DNA of 64,000 nt from Corticium candelabrum (GCF_963422355.1 NC_085086.1:1115140-1179139), one strand, 5' to 3'. Numbered from the stretch's first letter, positions 1-11,230 are shown. A program made the numbers and translations. Notes: generated by a model not told the origin, from the letters alone.

Positions 1-459
1 GTGAATATCAGTTTGCAAGTAGCAGTCCTTGCTGTCAACTGTCTATAGCTCAAAGGTGCAGCTCGTGTTTGCGATGTGGATATCCCATTACGGGGTTTCT
101 TTGGTCGTCTGTAATTACGTAATGGTTTCCAATGGTCATAGCGGTTTGTAACCACTCCCCAAATGTCCTGGGGGATCACTCCAAACGCACCGTCACAAGA
201 GTGTGTGCTGTGGGATGGTGTGTGGTCGCAAGCGACTGTATGTGCATCTGCACCATACATAGAGTACGTGTCTTCCGCATTCTCTGCGGGCCCAGCTGTG
301 GCCTGGGTAGAGCATGCACACGTTTGCATCGAACTGTTATCGTTTTGCGACACAGACTGTGACAGTTTGGCGACACAGATCTAGACTCACAGTTTGACAA
401 CGCAGACTGTGACCATGTCCCATATGATCATCTGCTAGTGTGCATCTTTTCATGTTTAG

Positions 460-1054
460 AGGCTGCAGCCATCCGGGTTGTCCGAAGTGTGGTGAAGTCG
501 TCTGTCTACAAGGGGTGCAGATACAATCACCAAACATCAGATCGTTGTCTAATACTCACGTTCTGCATCTGCTAGACTTACCCAGACAATTTTGCAGACA
601 AAGAGCTAAGCCAGCTGCGCTTTTTTTGCAGCAATCGTGACTATGGCTGTGAATACAGGGGCACACAGTCTGAACTCAAAGCAAGTGTTGTTGGTGCATG
701 TTACTCGATTTATTGCTAATCAGAAATGAATGTACTGTCTATTGTTTGCAGGAGCATTCTTCGTCGTGTCGGTACAGACGTGAAGAATGCCCCAATGAAG
801 GCTGTGGTACACATGTGGTTGTAGCGCTCATGCCAGATCACGTGTCATCTTGTGGCTATCTTTCAGTGCCTTGCAACTTTTGCTATCAACCGGTTGCGAA
901 GCGCTCACTACAGGTACGTCACTGTTCGTTGTATAGTGCTGACTGTTTGAGTGTCAAATCGTTTATGTTGCAGTTGCATCTAGTAAAGAATTGCACACAT
1001 TTTTCCGTGCCTTGCCCTCTAGATGGGTGCATGGAGACCATCTGTAGGGAAGAG
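460..1054 (+). pseudogene. TRAF-like gene copy A, zinc-finger exons 2-5
   Basis: Four exons are readable by comparison with TRAF copy B (42828-46042): 460-514, 576-680, 752-913 and 974-1054. Exons 2 and 3 have exactly the same lengths as in B (55 and 105 nt) and all phases agree. Exon 2 gives the end of a RING finger (CPKC). Exons 3-5 give TRAF-type zinc fingers with cysteine/histidine pairs such as CPNEGC and NCTH. TRAF proteins are cytoplasmic adaptors that link receptors to NF-kB and MAP kinase signalling. Exon 3 ends in a GC donor (GCAAGT at 681); the others use GT. No first RING exon is seen in positions 1-459, so it is either left of the window or lost. The exon matching B's exon 6 (last zinc finger) is absent. 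A gypsy element follows at 1.3-3.7 kb. The gene is probably damaged, but a shortened product cannot be ruled out. Confidence 0.72.
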
Positions 1055-1313
1055 GTAAGTCTAGTAAATTGTAGCCATATTGACTGTAATCAGGGGCGTA
1101 TCTCCTCAGGGGGATTCCAACAGTTGGCCATAGCTGTTTAGATCTATAGGGTTGACAGCATGCAGGCTAATCCCAAAAAATATTTGAATCGAATTGTCAC
1201 AATGTTTGAATGATTCGTTTAATTTTAGATAAGAAATTGTTGCTATGCTTTGGACTGACTAGGGAGTCGGTTTGTGTCTGTTCGTAACGTATCTCCGCTG
1301 CTCACCCTTTCTT
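1055..1313. other. intronic sequence of TRAF copy A, left of gypsy-1
   Basis: This stretch starts with the exon 5 donor GTAAGT and holds no coding exon I can match. The zinc-finger exon that copy B carries about 65 bp downstream of its exon 5 is not found here. Confidence 0.5.
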
Positions 1314-3731
1314 TCAATTGATATATGTGTTTAGGAACAGAGCTGCCTCCTTCCATTTGACATCTGTAGGACACTTGCCGGTTACCTCGGTGATAGTCCT
1401 AGGCTTCCGGTCCCTTCCCGTAGGTGAATAGTGGCCTATGTGTACAGAATGTTCTACGTCGAAATGTTGTTCATGTGCTGTCTGATCATGCTGTTGTTTC
1501 CCTGCTTTGCTTGGCAATAGTAATGTAACGGATGTTGTTGCTATTCAAAATCTGGAAACCGAGAGCTTGTAAAACACAGGCCATTATCTCAAACAATGAC
1601 GTCCGGCAGGCCATGTGTTATGACTTGACTGCACTTCTTGACCGTGACCTCTGCCGTTGATAGTTTACCCGTGTTGTATACCTCCATCAATTCAAAATGG
1701 ACATTAATCAAGATCAAAACATGTGGTCCAAGAATGAGTCAGCATAGTCTACATGTACCCGGGACCGAGGTTTCATGGGCCACTCTCAAGTGTGTAGTGG
1801 AGCCAGGAGTGTTTTGGGCCAGTCTTTTTGTTAGGTGTCACAATGTTCGCCACTTTTTCGATGTCATTGTCTATGTAGAGCCACCAAGCCATTGCTCTAC
1901 CCAGCTCCCTCATCTGGGATATTCCAGGATGTCCTGAATGTAGCTCGTCCAAAGTAGTTGCTCGGCCTTGTGGTGGTACACTCACTCTGTTGCCTAACAT
2001 CAAACATCCCTTCTATGGCCATCGACAGTCTCCTTTTGCATACGGTTCGAGTACCTCTGGATTCTTGCTCGGCCATACGTAGTTTCGAGAGGCATCATCC
2101 AGTAATAACTGCTAGTAAGGCTTACTCATGTCAGGTTTGCTGAATAGCTTTTCTCCAACTAGCTGTACCAACAAGTCCTCGATCTCTGGAAGAGGATAAC
2201 TATCCACCTTTGATGCTCTATTCACTGCCAGTTTATAATGTGTAATAATACGTATAGTCTCCTTGTTTTAGGACTGTAAAGATGGGCGCAGCTTAGTCTG
2301 AGAACTGCACTGGTTTTATTACTCCACTCTTCTGGAATTTAAGCAATGCTTCCGGCACCTTCTTTCGCAGTGCATATGATACCTTCCTTGACCGGAAGAG
2401 CCTGGGTGTGGCTTGAGGGACTAGCTTTTATCCCTCTGAGTGTTCTTAATGCCTCACTAAACACTTCTGCCTTGTTTGCTAGTATTCGCTCCAATCTTTC
2501 ATTTCTTTGTACCTTGAACATTCCCTGCCAATCTAAGGGAATAGGTTTCAACCAATTCCGACCCATGAGACTTGGTCCCAGACCTTCCACCACATGCAGC
2601 TCCAAGAGTTTAGGTTTATCTATGTTGCTGGTTTGCACGTCTACCAACACTGTTCCCGAAACAGTTATGTTTTTCCCACCATAGCCCCTGAGCACTGTAG
2701 TACTCTTATTTAATGGAGGAGGTTAGACCCCCAGAGGGTCTGAAACTCTGACCAGTTGAGTACCAAAACTGACGCTCCTGTGTCCCCCTCGAATTCCACT
2801 GCTTTTCCATTGATTTGCATGGTAGTGCGTATGTCATGCCCTCTTGTCCAGTTGATGTGTATATATACTGCACTTGTTTCTCTGCCTGTAGTTGATGTGT
2901 TTTCTCGTCTGCCTCCTGAATGGACGGCTTGATGGTAGGTAGTTGTCATCTCCTCTCCGTGGCCGAGGGCGACATGCTCTGCCCACATGGCCTACCTTTT
3001 GGCAATTAAAACAGCGGAATTCTTGAACCGGCAATAAGCACATGTCCCAATTCAGTGCAACGGTGCACGACTGCGGGGTGTCATACTTCCGTTGTCTACT
3101 CTGTACCTGGAGAACTGCTGATGCTACAGGAGGAGGTTGCCCTGCTAGACTGCTCCAATTGGATTTCATTTTCTCGTTGTCCCTGCCCGTACTCTTCATG
3201 GTTTTCGCAGTATTCCATGCCTTTGAAAAGGGCAGCTCTCTCTCTCTCTACGACAGAAGTGACGTTGTACTCGTTTGTTTGCAATCCCGCAAAGTCAAAC
3301 AGTCCCGCAACATAGGTTCCAGTGTCTCTCCAAATTCGCAAAGTTCAGACAGTCCTCGTAGGGCCTCCACAAAAATTGCTACCGATTTCCCCGGCTGTTG
3401 TGCCGAAAACGTTGGAGCGGTACGGCCGGCTTCGGGTTTTGGTGCTTGCTAAGTACGTCACACAGTTGCTTGAATATTTTCTCACCTGGTTTGGCGGGAG
3501 CCACGAGGTTTCTCAATCGCTGGTAATTTGCCACTCCTACAGCCGTCAGGAATATCGCGTGCTTCTGTTCGTTCTTCGTAATCCTGTTGGCTTCAAAATA
3601 GACGTCATCCGTTCTTGGTAGTGGGAGCTATCGTTGGCAGTCTCCTCGAAGAGATCCAGGAGGCCGAACGTTACTGTAGCCGCTGTTGTTGGGGGCGAGT
3701 TGTCTACTGGCTCAGCCATTCTCGTTGCCAA
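1314..3731 (-). mobile_element. gypsy-1: decayed Ty3/gypsy retroelement, internal part
   Basis: Read on the minus strand, the order is that of a gypsy gag-pol. Gag-like sequence lies at 3731-3096, with a CCHC zinc knuckle (CFNCQKVGHVGRAC, about 3020-2980). An aspartic protease (DTGAS, about 2795-2780) follows, then the N-terminal part of reverse transcriptase to about 2150. Next come the integrase zinc-binding region (HSGHPG, about 1950), the integrase core (about 1740-1560) and a C-terminal tail (1517-1314). The catalytic RT palm and RNase H are missing: the frame passes from the RT N-terminus to integrase within about 150 bp, an internal deletion. Several frameshifts and stops break the rest. 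No convincing LTR pair was found. It lies inside TRAF copy A in the opposite orientation. Confidence 0.8.
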
Positions 3732-4530
3732 TGTAGTAACTGTAACTTGTTCTTAGATATAGATACAGTTCCGAGCTTCGCATCTACGAATAGGGTTCCC
3801 GGATCGAACCAAAATTCCGCATCTACTACAATAAGTATACATGGATTATTGTAACACCACTGTGACAATAGTAGCCAATTGTAGAATTTTTCTAGACATT
3901 TGAGACTAGACTGGACCCTCACACTCGCTCTAAGAAATCAGTCAAAAACAACTCAGCAAAAGCATGTACATCACAAACGTCCACAACCTTTAGATAAGAC
4001 ACAGCCAAAGGTGTTTCTGCACACTCTGGCAACTCTTTGGAATATGTCTCTGGTAATATTATGTAACATCTGATTGTTTTATTTGTACCTTCTTCCTCAT
4101 TTGCAAGGATGCCACTGGAACAAGGATGTTTGTTTACTTAAGGTACCATATTTTGAGATTTATGTGTTGCTATTTGTGTGGTGGCATCACGATATATAAT
4201 TATTTATTTTGACTGCTTAAATTTTGACAGCAATTTGCTGGACTAATTAACAGTTTGTATTCTACGGTTTCCCTGATTAGATTTTCCGTATTATGGGAAT
4301 GTAAAAACTAGATATGAAGGTGATAGATTTTAGAATTACTAGCTGTCATTTGTCATTTATTAATCTTGGAACATATCTTTGTTGTGTAAAGTATGTGATG
4401 TCAGACATGATTTGTACTGTTTATGGTATATGCACTACTGAAAATAGTCGTCTGTGATATGTGACTTTCTTCTATTGTGTAGACAATGTAAGCGGTGATT
4501 ATCAATTTGTATACCTTGTTTGTTGTGTAG
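3732..4530. other. intergenic or intronic AT-rich sequence between gypsy-1 and the MATH exon
   Basis: No open frame or RNA gene is recognised. A tRNA T-arm-like string (GGTTCGATCCGGGAACC on the minus strand, about 3790-3810) lies near the expected 5' end of gypsy-1 and might be a remnant of its 5' boundary. The final part is polypyrimidine-rich and leads to the exon acceptor at 4530. Confidence 0.35.
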
Positions 4531-5337
4531 GCTTCAAAAGAACAAATGGTGACTCCGTTGCAGCAGAAGACATTAGAAGCATGTTACCAGTCTGTCGATA
4601 ATTTACAGAAAGACTTGAAGGAACGATTACAATCGTTCGAGCGTCACATGCGAGGTCTGATGGAAAAGTGTATGAAGTTTGAAGAAGTAATAACTACACT
4701 GTATACCAGAATTCAACAACTAGAAGAAGATATCGCAAAGAATCGAAAATCTAGTGGCATGACCGAAGCATGTCAGCAACAATTTCAATCCCAAGATCGG
4801 ATTCTTGCTTCCCACGATATCAAATTAGCAGAGGATGGTCTGCGATTGGGTATGATGGATTACAAGAATACCGATGGCATCTTGAGATGGAAGATTACCG
4901 AAATCGGAAGGCGCAGAAGAGATGCAGTGAGTGGTAAAACACTATCGATATACTCACAGCCATTCTATACATCACCAAACGGGTACAAGATGTGTGCAAA
5001 GCTGTACTTGAATGGAGATGAGATGGGTCGTCGATCTCACTTGTCTTTATTCTTTGTTATCATGCGTGGCAAATATGACTCTGTGCTTCCATGGCCTTTC
5101 AAGCAGATGGTGACTTTGATATTGATAGATCAAGGCGGACGTCGTCATATCTCTGATACGTTCATGCCCGATCCATCTTCGTCTTCATTCAAGCGGCCAA
5201 GGAGTGAGATGAACATTGCCAGCGGATGTTCATTGTTCGTCTCGCTTTCTACTCTGGATGGAGGAGGATACATCACTGATGATACATTGTTTATCAAAAT
5301 GATAGTGGACTCTACTGAACTGTATCGCGCTGATTAG
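4531..5337 (+). pseudogene. TRAF-like gene copy A, coiled-coil and MATH exon
   Basis: This is the last exon, opening after TTGTGTAG at 4530, the same acceptor as in copy B. It encodes about 268 residues. A coiled coil (roughly codons 5-85) is followed by a TRAF-C/MATH domain with hallmark segments ILRWKITE, SQPFYTSPNGYKMC, LSLFFVIMRG, LPWPF and MNIASGC. These are closest by eye to TRAF3/TRAF2/TRAF5-type MATH domains, which trimerise and bind receptor tails. Compared with copy B, 71 codons are missing near the start of the coiled coil, in frame, and the last two codons are lost through an early TAG. The rest is very similar to B, so duplication is fairly recent. The frame is open throughout. 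Whether it is still spliced to the 0.4-1.1 kb exons across 3.5 kb containing a gypsy insertion is unknown. Confidence 0.8.
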
Positions 5338-5340
5338 ACA

Positions 5341-5492
5341 GTAGACTTCAAGCAGCCAGAGAGCAATGTGAACATTTATTGCCAGTGGATGTCCGTTATC
5401 TCTCAGGTACTGTACCACTCTGGACGGAAGGCCAGGATGCAATCAAAATGGTAGTTGAAGCTACTGAACTGTATCGCTTTGATGCACAATAA
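5341..5492 (+). repeat. degenerate tandem copy of the TRAF MATH tail
   Basis: Directly after the copy A stop, about 150 bp repeat the end of the MATH exon in worn form. They run from FKQPESNVNI through a broken middle to VVEATELYRFDAQ and TAA. This matches FKRPRSEMNI ... STELYR of the exon just upstream. The ending (Asp-Ala-Gln, TAA) looks more like the terminus of copy B (Asp-Ala-Arg, TAA) than the truncated end of copy A. Confidence 0.65.
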
Positions 5493-5882
5493 TGTAGTTA
5501 ATTAATTATCTTAGCCAAGGTTAGTTGTGTCTCTATATACCCAAGTTATTGGCCAAACACCACATGGAGCTTGGATATGGAAGACACTAAACCTTATAAT
5601 TATATATGCGAGTTGTAGTGGAGGCTGCAGTCTAAGTAGGTACTCTTATTTGTTCGTGATATGGACATAAGCGTGTTACTTAGTATATTTTCAACTAATG
5701 TATTTAGAAGAATTATTGTTTACTCGTATTTCATTTGGTCCAGTTGCTTGTGGGCAGGCATTAGTGCTAGCTATATAGCAAATATTTATCGCATTGAAAG
5801 ATCCTTTTTGTAATTAATTAATAATACATTTGACCACTGGCTTAGGGTCCGTAGGCGGGGTATCCAGCCGGTCTTTGCCCCT
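5493..5882. other. AT-rich intergenic sequence
   Basis: No coding, RNA or repeat structure is recognised here beyond AT-rich stretches. Confidence 0.5.
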
Positions 5883-5991
5883 TGTGATGTTGGGGAATAG
5901 CCGGAAACGCACGCCAATTAGAGTACGTACACGAAGACTGACCAGCATATTATTTGCCCATATACATCAATACACGCATGTGTACACGACA
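5883..5991 (-). repeat. gypsy-2 3' LTR (left side)
   Basis: About 109 bp run from TGTGATGTTGGGG to CACGACA. The segment matches 10513-10624 with many substitutions. On the minus strand it is preceded by a purine run (AAAAGGGTAGAGAAAA, rc of about 5991-6006) that fits a polypurine tract, so this is the 3' LTR of the minus-strand element. Confidence 0.75.
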
Positions 5992-6954
5992 TTTTCTCTA
6001 CCCTTTTCTAAGTTCTAACACAACACAACATAGCCAAGACTGTAAATCAATACGGAAGAGTCATGTAGAGTCCACATGAAATCAGAGTGACCAGCGGGCC
6101 TGCAGGTAGGGCGCTTGCTTCGTCCAACTTGAGGTCTTGCTTCAGGTCTAGATTGAAGAGGAACGTGACTCGAACAATTAGGTGGTTCAGACTGATGAGA
6201 TGGAATAACCACTGGAACTTCAATTAGTAAGAGGTTGACGTTCCAAAGAGAACTATCTGATAACCGGAATGAGGTTGTCGAGTCGTGCTTCTTGATGGCC
6301 ATTGGTTTAGAGTATGCTGGCCGGTGCCATTTTATGTCGTCTGACTGGATTTTTTATCCTCACAAGCCTACCCGGTTTAAACTTTGGAGTCTGCATTGGG
6401 TGGTTGTGATCGAAGTATATAACTTAATTCGCTTGTTGGCTTTGATGTCCTGGGCTAACTGATCAGTGCTGGGCACATTTGAGGTGACGATTTGGAATGG
6501 AGGTTGTAAGATGCTAAGAGTAGTCGAAACTCCCGCGAATCATAAGCTGAGAAGGAGCATAACACGTTGTACAATGACCTGACTGATGTTCGATAATTCA
6601 AAAGGGCTTCCTGTAGAGCCTGATAAAAGGCTAGACCTTGTGCTCTGTGTGTAGGTAGACACTGCTTCAGTGTTTTGGTTAAATCGTTCAACTCCTCCGT
6701 TAGATTGCGTGTGATAGAATGCTGTTGCGTTGTGCTTGATTCCTTTGTAGCCAGAAAAGAAGTAAATTCGTTTGATGGAAATTGAGGACCATTGTCTGAA
6801 ATTGTAATGTTCAGTAGACCCCACCTTGTAAAAAGATCACATATGAAGGAGATGACCCTCTAAGAGCTGTCATGACTGCATGGATGTATTTCAGGCCACT
6901 TAGAATGCAGATCATGAACAACAATGATGTATCTGTGAGTGAAGGGAGCACCAT

Positions 6955-7295
6955 CAAGGGCGTAACTAGCATTAAAATTTTACCGAGGCAAATTTATATA
7001 AATTAATTAATTAAGCAATAATTTGTCTTTAACCTACTTTATGTATAATGTAAGTAAACATAGCTTCTATAATAACAACTGTCCCAATCTGCGATGTCCT
7101 GTACAATCTTCGTAAGACTCTCTCTCTACTCACAGCCACATCTCTATGAATATATGAAAGAGCTAAGCCACTTAGAATGCCCGATCTTTTCTGTTATCTA
7201 CTAACTGATGCATCTAGCAAAATTTTTGCAACGCCACACCCATTTTATTTACCGAGGCAACTGCCTCGGCTGCCTCATGCCTAGTTACGCCACTG
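6955..7295. mobile_element. MITE inserted in gypsy-2 (5-bp target duplication)
   Basis: The terminal inverted repeats are CAAGGGCGTAACTAG on the left and CAGTGGCGTAACTAG on the right (reverse complement). They are followed inward by related CCGAGGCA segments. The element is flanked by ACCAT at 6950-6954 and 7296-7300. It has no coding capacity and an AT-rich interior. The 5-bp duplication and CA(G)-type ends suggest a non-autonomous hAT-like (possibly hAT5) element; that assignment is inference. Confidence 0.8.
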
Positions 7296-8210
7296 ACCAT
7301 GAATCTCATCAACTATATCAATCTGAAGCTTCTGTCATGGTTGTTTTGGCGAGTTCACTGGGTCGAGCGGTTATTTTGTGCGTTTGATGAACTTCGCCAC
7401 TCTGAATGCAAGCTTTACAACTTCGAACATGGTCTTCGATCTGCTTATCAATGCCTGGCCACCACACTGAGCTAAGACACTTCTGCTAGGTTCTGACCAT
7501 GTCTGAATAGCCTTCTTGAGCCATAGCTAAGACCTAGCTCCTGCTGCAGAGGTGCAGGTATGACTGCACGTTCTCCTCTGGCTAAGGAGCTGTCATTCCA
7601 AACTGAGAGCTCGTCTCGTGGCTGATAAAATGGCCATAGTATATATAGACTATCCTCCGTCTTACTTCGCCAGCCGTTGACGGTAAAATTGCAAACTTGA
7701 CTTAGGAGATCATCACTGCCTGATGCGCGACGAAGTTCATCCAAGGTGATGATGCTATCAAAGGTTCTGTCAGGAGCTGCAGTGGTTCCTGTGTTGTGGA
7801 GGCAGTACCAGACGATATTCCAGGTAACCTGAACAAATAGTCAGCTACCTGGTTCTGACTTTCAGGCCTATTAGAGGTAATGAAGTCATACTAATAAAGA
7901 CGATCGGACCATCTGTGCAAGCGAAGTGGACGTTGTGCAGTTCCTGATAAGGAAAGAAGGGTAGTGAGAGCCTGGAGGTCAGTTCTGAGTGTGAACTAAC
8001 GGCCCTAGAAGTAAATTAACATGTCAATGTTCACATGCCCAAATGTAAGCGAGTGCTTCACATTTGCCCACCGAGTACTTTTCGGCATCAGACAGTGCTG
8101 GTGAGGCATAATAAGAGATTGGCTTCTCCTAACCATCAAGTCGCTGTGATAAGCATGCACCAAGAGCAGTTCTTTTCAGTCTGTTTGTTCAGTCCTGTAC
8201 CAAAATGAGT

Positions 8211-8285
8211 TGTTTTCTCATTTTTTTTGTCTTCAGCATCACAAGTCAGAAATCTGGATGCTGAAGACAAGAAAATGAGAAAACA
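8211..8285. repeat. near-perfect hairpin in the gypsy-2 RNase H region
   Basis: Arms of about 29 bp (8211-8240 and 8257-8285; right arm GATGCTGAAGACAAG...) surround a 16-bp loop. It interrupts gypsy-2 coding sequence, so it is an insertion or a local inverted duplication. Confidence 0.75.
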
Positions 8286-9599
8286 AAGGAGAAGTAGTGA
8301 GTGATGCCTTCATTTGTTCAAATGATGTCTGGCATTGTTCTGTCCAGGTCAAGGTAATATCTTTCTTTAATTAACAGGTGTCTCCTTGATGCCGTTAGAG
8401 TTGCACAATGAGGTATGAATATGAGATAACAGTTTGCCATCCCAAGAAAGGACATTAGTTCTTTGACTGTTGTTGGAGCTGGAATGGTACAAATTGCATC
8501 TACATTGACTAAATCGGCTGAATGCCATTTGCGAAAAAAACGAAACCCCAAGAACACACTTTTTTCATCGAGAATCACTTTGCGTTTTTGTAGGCGATCC
8601 AAGACAGCAGAAATCGTCTATTCTGTTCTTCTTGGGTTGCCCCATAAACAACAATGTCATCCATGTATATAGAGACACCTTTGAGGTCAGCAAGAGTTGA
8701 CACCATTATCTTCTGAAATTGACTAGGGGCGGTAGACAGTCCAAAAAGCATTACTTTGAACTGAAAAATGCCATCATGACTAATGAACGCAGTAGTACTT
8801 CTTCCTTTCTCTGTCAGTGGTATTTGCAGATAACCTTGAGAAAAGTCCAATTGCCAAAAAACACTTGCTGCTATGAAACTGGCTAGTTCATCAATGGCAG
8901 GCAATGGATGCTTGCAATTGTCAGGAATGACTGCCTTGTTGACCTCCCTGGGATCCACACAAATTCGGATACTTCCAGTCTTCTTCCTGACAACAACCAG
9001 ATTAGAGATCCATGGAAATGAGTCAAGAGCGTCAATGATTCCTTGTGCTTGAAGGCGGTTCAGCTCAGCTGACACTTCATCTCGTAGTGCCAGTAGCAAG
9101 CGACGGCAACGCTGAATAACTGGAGGAATCATCGGGTCCAGCCTGGGCTCGTGAGCATATCCATTGAGCTCTCGAAGTTAACAATCAAGAAAAAGAGACG
9201 ACCAACGCCAGGTGATTTCAGCTACCCTCAAGGCAAATAGTGGAGCTTGATTTTGTATAGCAATCGAGAATCCCAAGTGATCAAAAAGATCGACGACCAA
9301 CAAATTGGATCCCTTCGTGTTCACAAAGAACTAAAATTGATTGGCTGGCTGATCTTCTGGCTGGACAGAAAATGAAACGGTACACAATACCCTGATTGTT
9401 TTCCCATCCTATCCGGTAAGCTGAGTTGAGGTGGTTTACAACTTGTAGTTGCAAAGCAATCCACGCCATGTTTCTTGATTAATGATAGACACTTTGGCTC
9501 CAAGGTCTACAAGAAAAACAAGAGAGCACAGCTTGAAACCTGTTTGTTGACAAGAAGATATCTTATTGATAATGGAGCGGACTTTGGATGATCCGGAAG

Positions 9600-10431
9600 A
9601 ATTTTTGGAAGATCAACAGCATCTGTCGAAATGATTCAACTTGTGGCATTGAAAACATTCCTTTCCGTTGGCGGACAAGATAAACTCCCAGATTTTGGCC
9701 TGACATACCGTAATTTCCACAATACGAAGATGATTAGGCCGGTTGTGTGGAATTGTGATGCAGATTGACCATATTGCGGCGATCGAGGCGTCTGTTTGGG
9801 CTGCTTTGGTTTTCGTGCTATTCCCTGGATGTCACTTGTTTTGGGTTTTGCAGATGCGGATGAGGTCCCGCCTAATTGCAAGGCTTTATGCTTTATGCTT
9901 TGCGGATTCCACTTGAAAGGTGATTTTCAGTGCTTTTGTGCATAACAAAATCGTCCTTTTCGAAGAGAACTCGTTCCCTAATTGCCGAAGACGTTGTCTT
10001 TTCGTTAAGTTGATTGATAATCATATTATAATGAAGAACTTTAAATTAACACAGCGCTGCCAGCTGGCTGAGGGCAGAGACGTTTTAATAATGGCGACCT
10101 GCAATCTGTGAATGCTGACGAAATCAATGTCGCTCAGTGATCACGGTTTGGCTGTGTGCCAAAGTGTGCTCTGAGTTCACTCACAATGCGCTGATACTAT
10201 TACTTCAGCACGATGTTGTTCATCGTTTGCTGGTTGAATGTCCAGGCTTGCTATAACCCTCGCTAACCTTCGATCTGTACCCAAGCAATGCTCCAAAAGA
10301 GCATTCCTTCGACGATCCGACAGAACTTCAAGACCAATGGCTAGTAAATATGATTTAAACGCAAGATACCATCGAGACCACGCGAATGGAGGATCGTCCG
10401 CAAACTGCTGGAACGGTGACGGCTGCTGCAC
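9600..10431 (-). pseudogene. gypsy-2 gag remnant with zinc knuckle
   Basis: The minus strand from 10431 encodes an 84-residue capsid-like start (FQQFADDPPFAWSRWYLAF, a gypsy gag pattern in which a Trp-rich segment opens the capsid). After frame breaks, 9881-9620 includes a CCHC knuckle of form C-x2-C-x4-H-x4-C (CFQCHKLNHFDRC). Gag forms the particle that packages element RNA. Reading-frame breaks make it non-functional. Confidence 0.65.
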
Positions 10432-10512
10432 GCTGATGGGCGAAGCTCGTAGTAACTATTGCTGCTGGTATGCTTCTGCTATGTCGGGTTGCAGAATATC
10501 CTCGTCGCCAAA

Positions 10513-10624
10513 TGTGGTGTTGGGGAATACCCAGAAACGCACGCCAATTTTTACAGTACATAAAGACTGACTATATTATTTGCCTAGCTTAGCCATATAC
10601 CAAATACACGCTTGCGTACACGAA
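10513..10624 (-). repeat. gypsy-2 5' LTR (right side)
   Basis: It begins TGTGGTGTTGGGG and ends near TACACGAA. It aligns along its length with 5883-5991, with numerous differences and a worn right end. On the minus strand the putative primer-binding site follows directly. Confidence 0.7.
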
Positions 10625-11100
10625 TTCCCCAGGAGTAAGGTCGTCCGAGGCTAGAGAAGGTCATTCTTTGTAAGCGTGTCAACTCCATGTTTTTCCTAAC
10701 ATCCCACAACGTCATCTTTGTGTGTCTGTGTGTATGTGTTTGTGTGTGTGTGCCCGGGATATGGCATGGCGGCGCCCAGAATACGTTGTGGCATCTGTTG
10801 CTGTTTGTCTTCTTCGGGTCTCCTCTATTTATAACCATCTATAGGATCCCAGATACGATCAGTGAGGAGCTATGCACACATAAAGGGCACTACAAAAGGG
10901 GCTCAGTCTTGATCGTGAGTCCGAGATGTCGGTTTGATGGCGTCATGCACTCACATCAAAACTCTTCTGTCCAACTGCAGAGGACTTGCATCCATCTCAG
11001 TTGCTATCTCATTTTGCACATAGAGCAACGTTGATGGTTCAGAGATCTAGGCAATAATTTTCGATGGACGTTGGTGGTATGCACGTGATATTGAGCGTGC
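10625..11100. other. intergenic sequence with GT-rich tract
   Basis: A broken GT microsatellite lies at about 10717-10752. Otherwise no gene is recognised. Confidence 0.5.
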
Positions 11101-11104
11101 ATGG

Positions 11105-11230
11105 TTGAATTTTTTGCGATGGCTGATGAAGACAGGGGCATGGATGGCTGGTGTAGACGAGAGCATAGATGGCAGATGAGAACAGGAGTTTAGACGGCTG
11201 ATAAAGACGAGAAGATGGATGGATAGTGAA
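11105..11230. repeat. imperfect tandem repeat around GATGGCTG-ATGAAGACGAG
   Basis: Four or so worn units of about 30-40 bp share the core GATGGCTG(G/A)TG-AGACGAGA. No coding potential is evident. Confidence 0.45.

Larger units (their letters stand above)
6455..9550 (-). pseudogene. gypsy-2 pol remnant (protease, RT, RNase H, integrase)
   Basis: On the minus strand: protease-like LVDLGAKVS near 9510 (the usual DTG reads DLG); RT at 9132-8575 with VCVDP-like ICVDPREVNK, LDFSQGYLQIPL, FGLSTAPSQFQ and the catalytic YMDDIVVYG; the thumb/connection at 8602-8318 (FLGFRF, LMSFLGMANCY); worn RNase H about 8250-7750; an integrase linker at 7744-7472 (DELSVWND, ARGERAVIP); and integrase core fragments at 6824-6540 (HNATAFYHTQSNGGVERFNQ). 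The RT segment is open for 185 codons, but the parts lie in different frames. No functional polyprotein is possible. Confidence 0.8.
5883..10624 (-). mobile_element. gypsy-2: decayed Ty3/gypsy LTR retroelement
   Basis: Two short direct repeats (5883-5991 and 10513-10624) bound a minus-strand gag-pol. Directly inside the right LTR is TTTGGCGACGAGG (minus strand), a plausible primer-binding site. A polypurine tract lies inside the left LTR. Gag, zinc knuckle, protease, RT, RNase H and integrase follow in gypsy order, with many frame breaks. LTR divergence and coding decay suggest an old insertion. A 341-bp MITE (6955-7295) and a 75-bp hairpin (8211-8285) have landed in it since. No clear target-site duplication was found. 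Confidence 0.8.

Noticed and set aside
132-459. First RING exon of TRAF copy A
   Set aside because: Cys-rich stretches near 60-90 do not align with the RING exon of copy B, and no donor in the right phase was seen.
1089-1110. Possible MITE end CAGGGGCGTATCTCCTCAG
   Set aside because: No matching inverted end or target duplication was found nearby.
3790-3812. tRNA gene suggested by GGTTCGATCC on the minus strand
   Set aside because: Only a T-arm-like string is present; no acceptor stem or anticodon arm can be folded around it.
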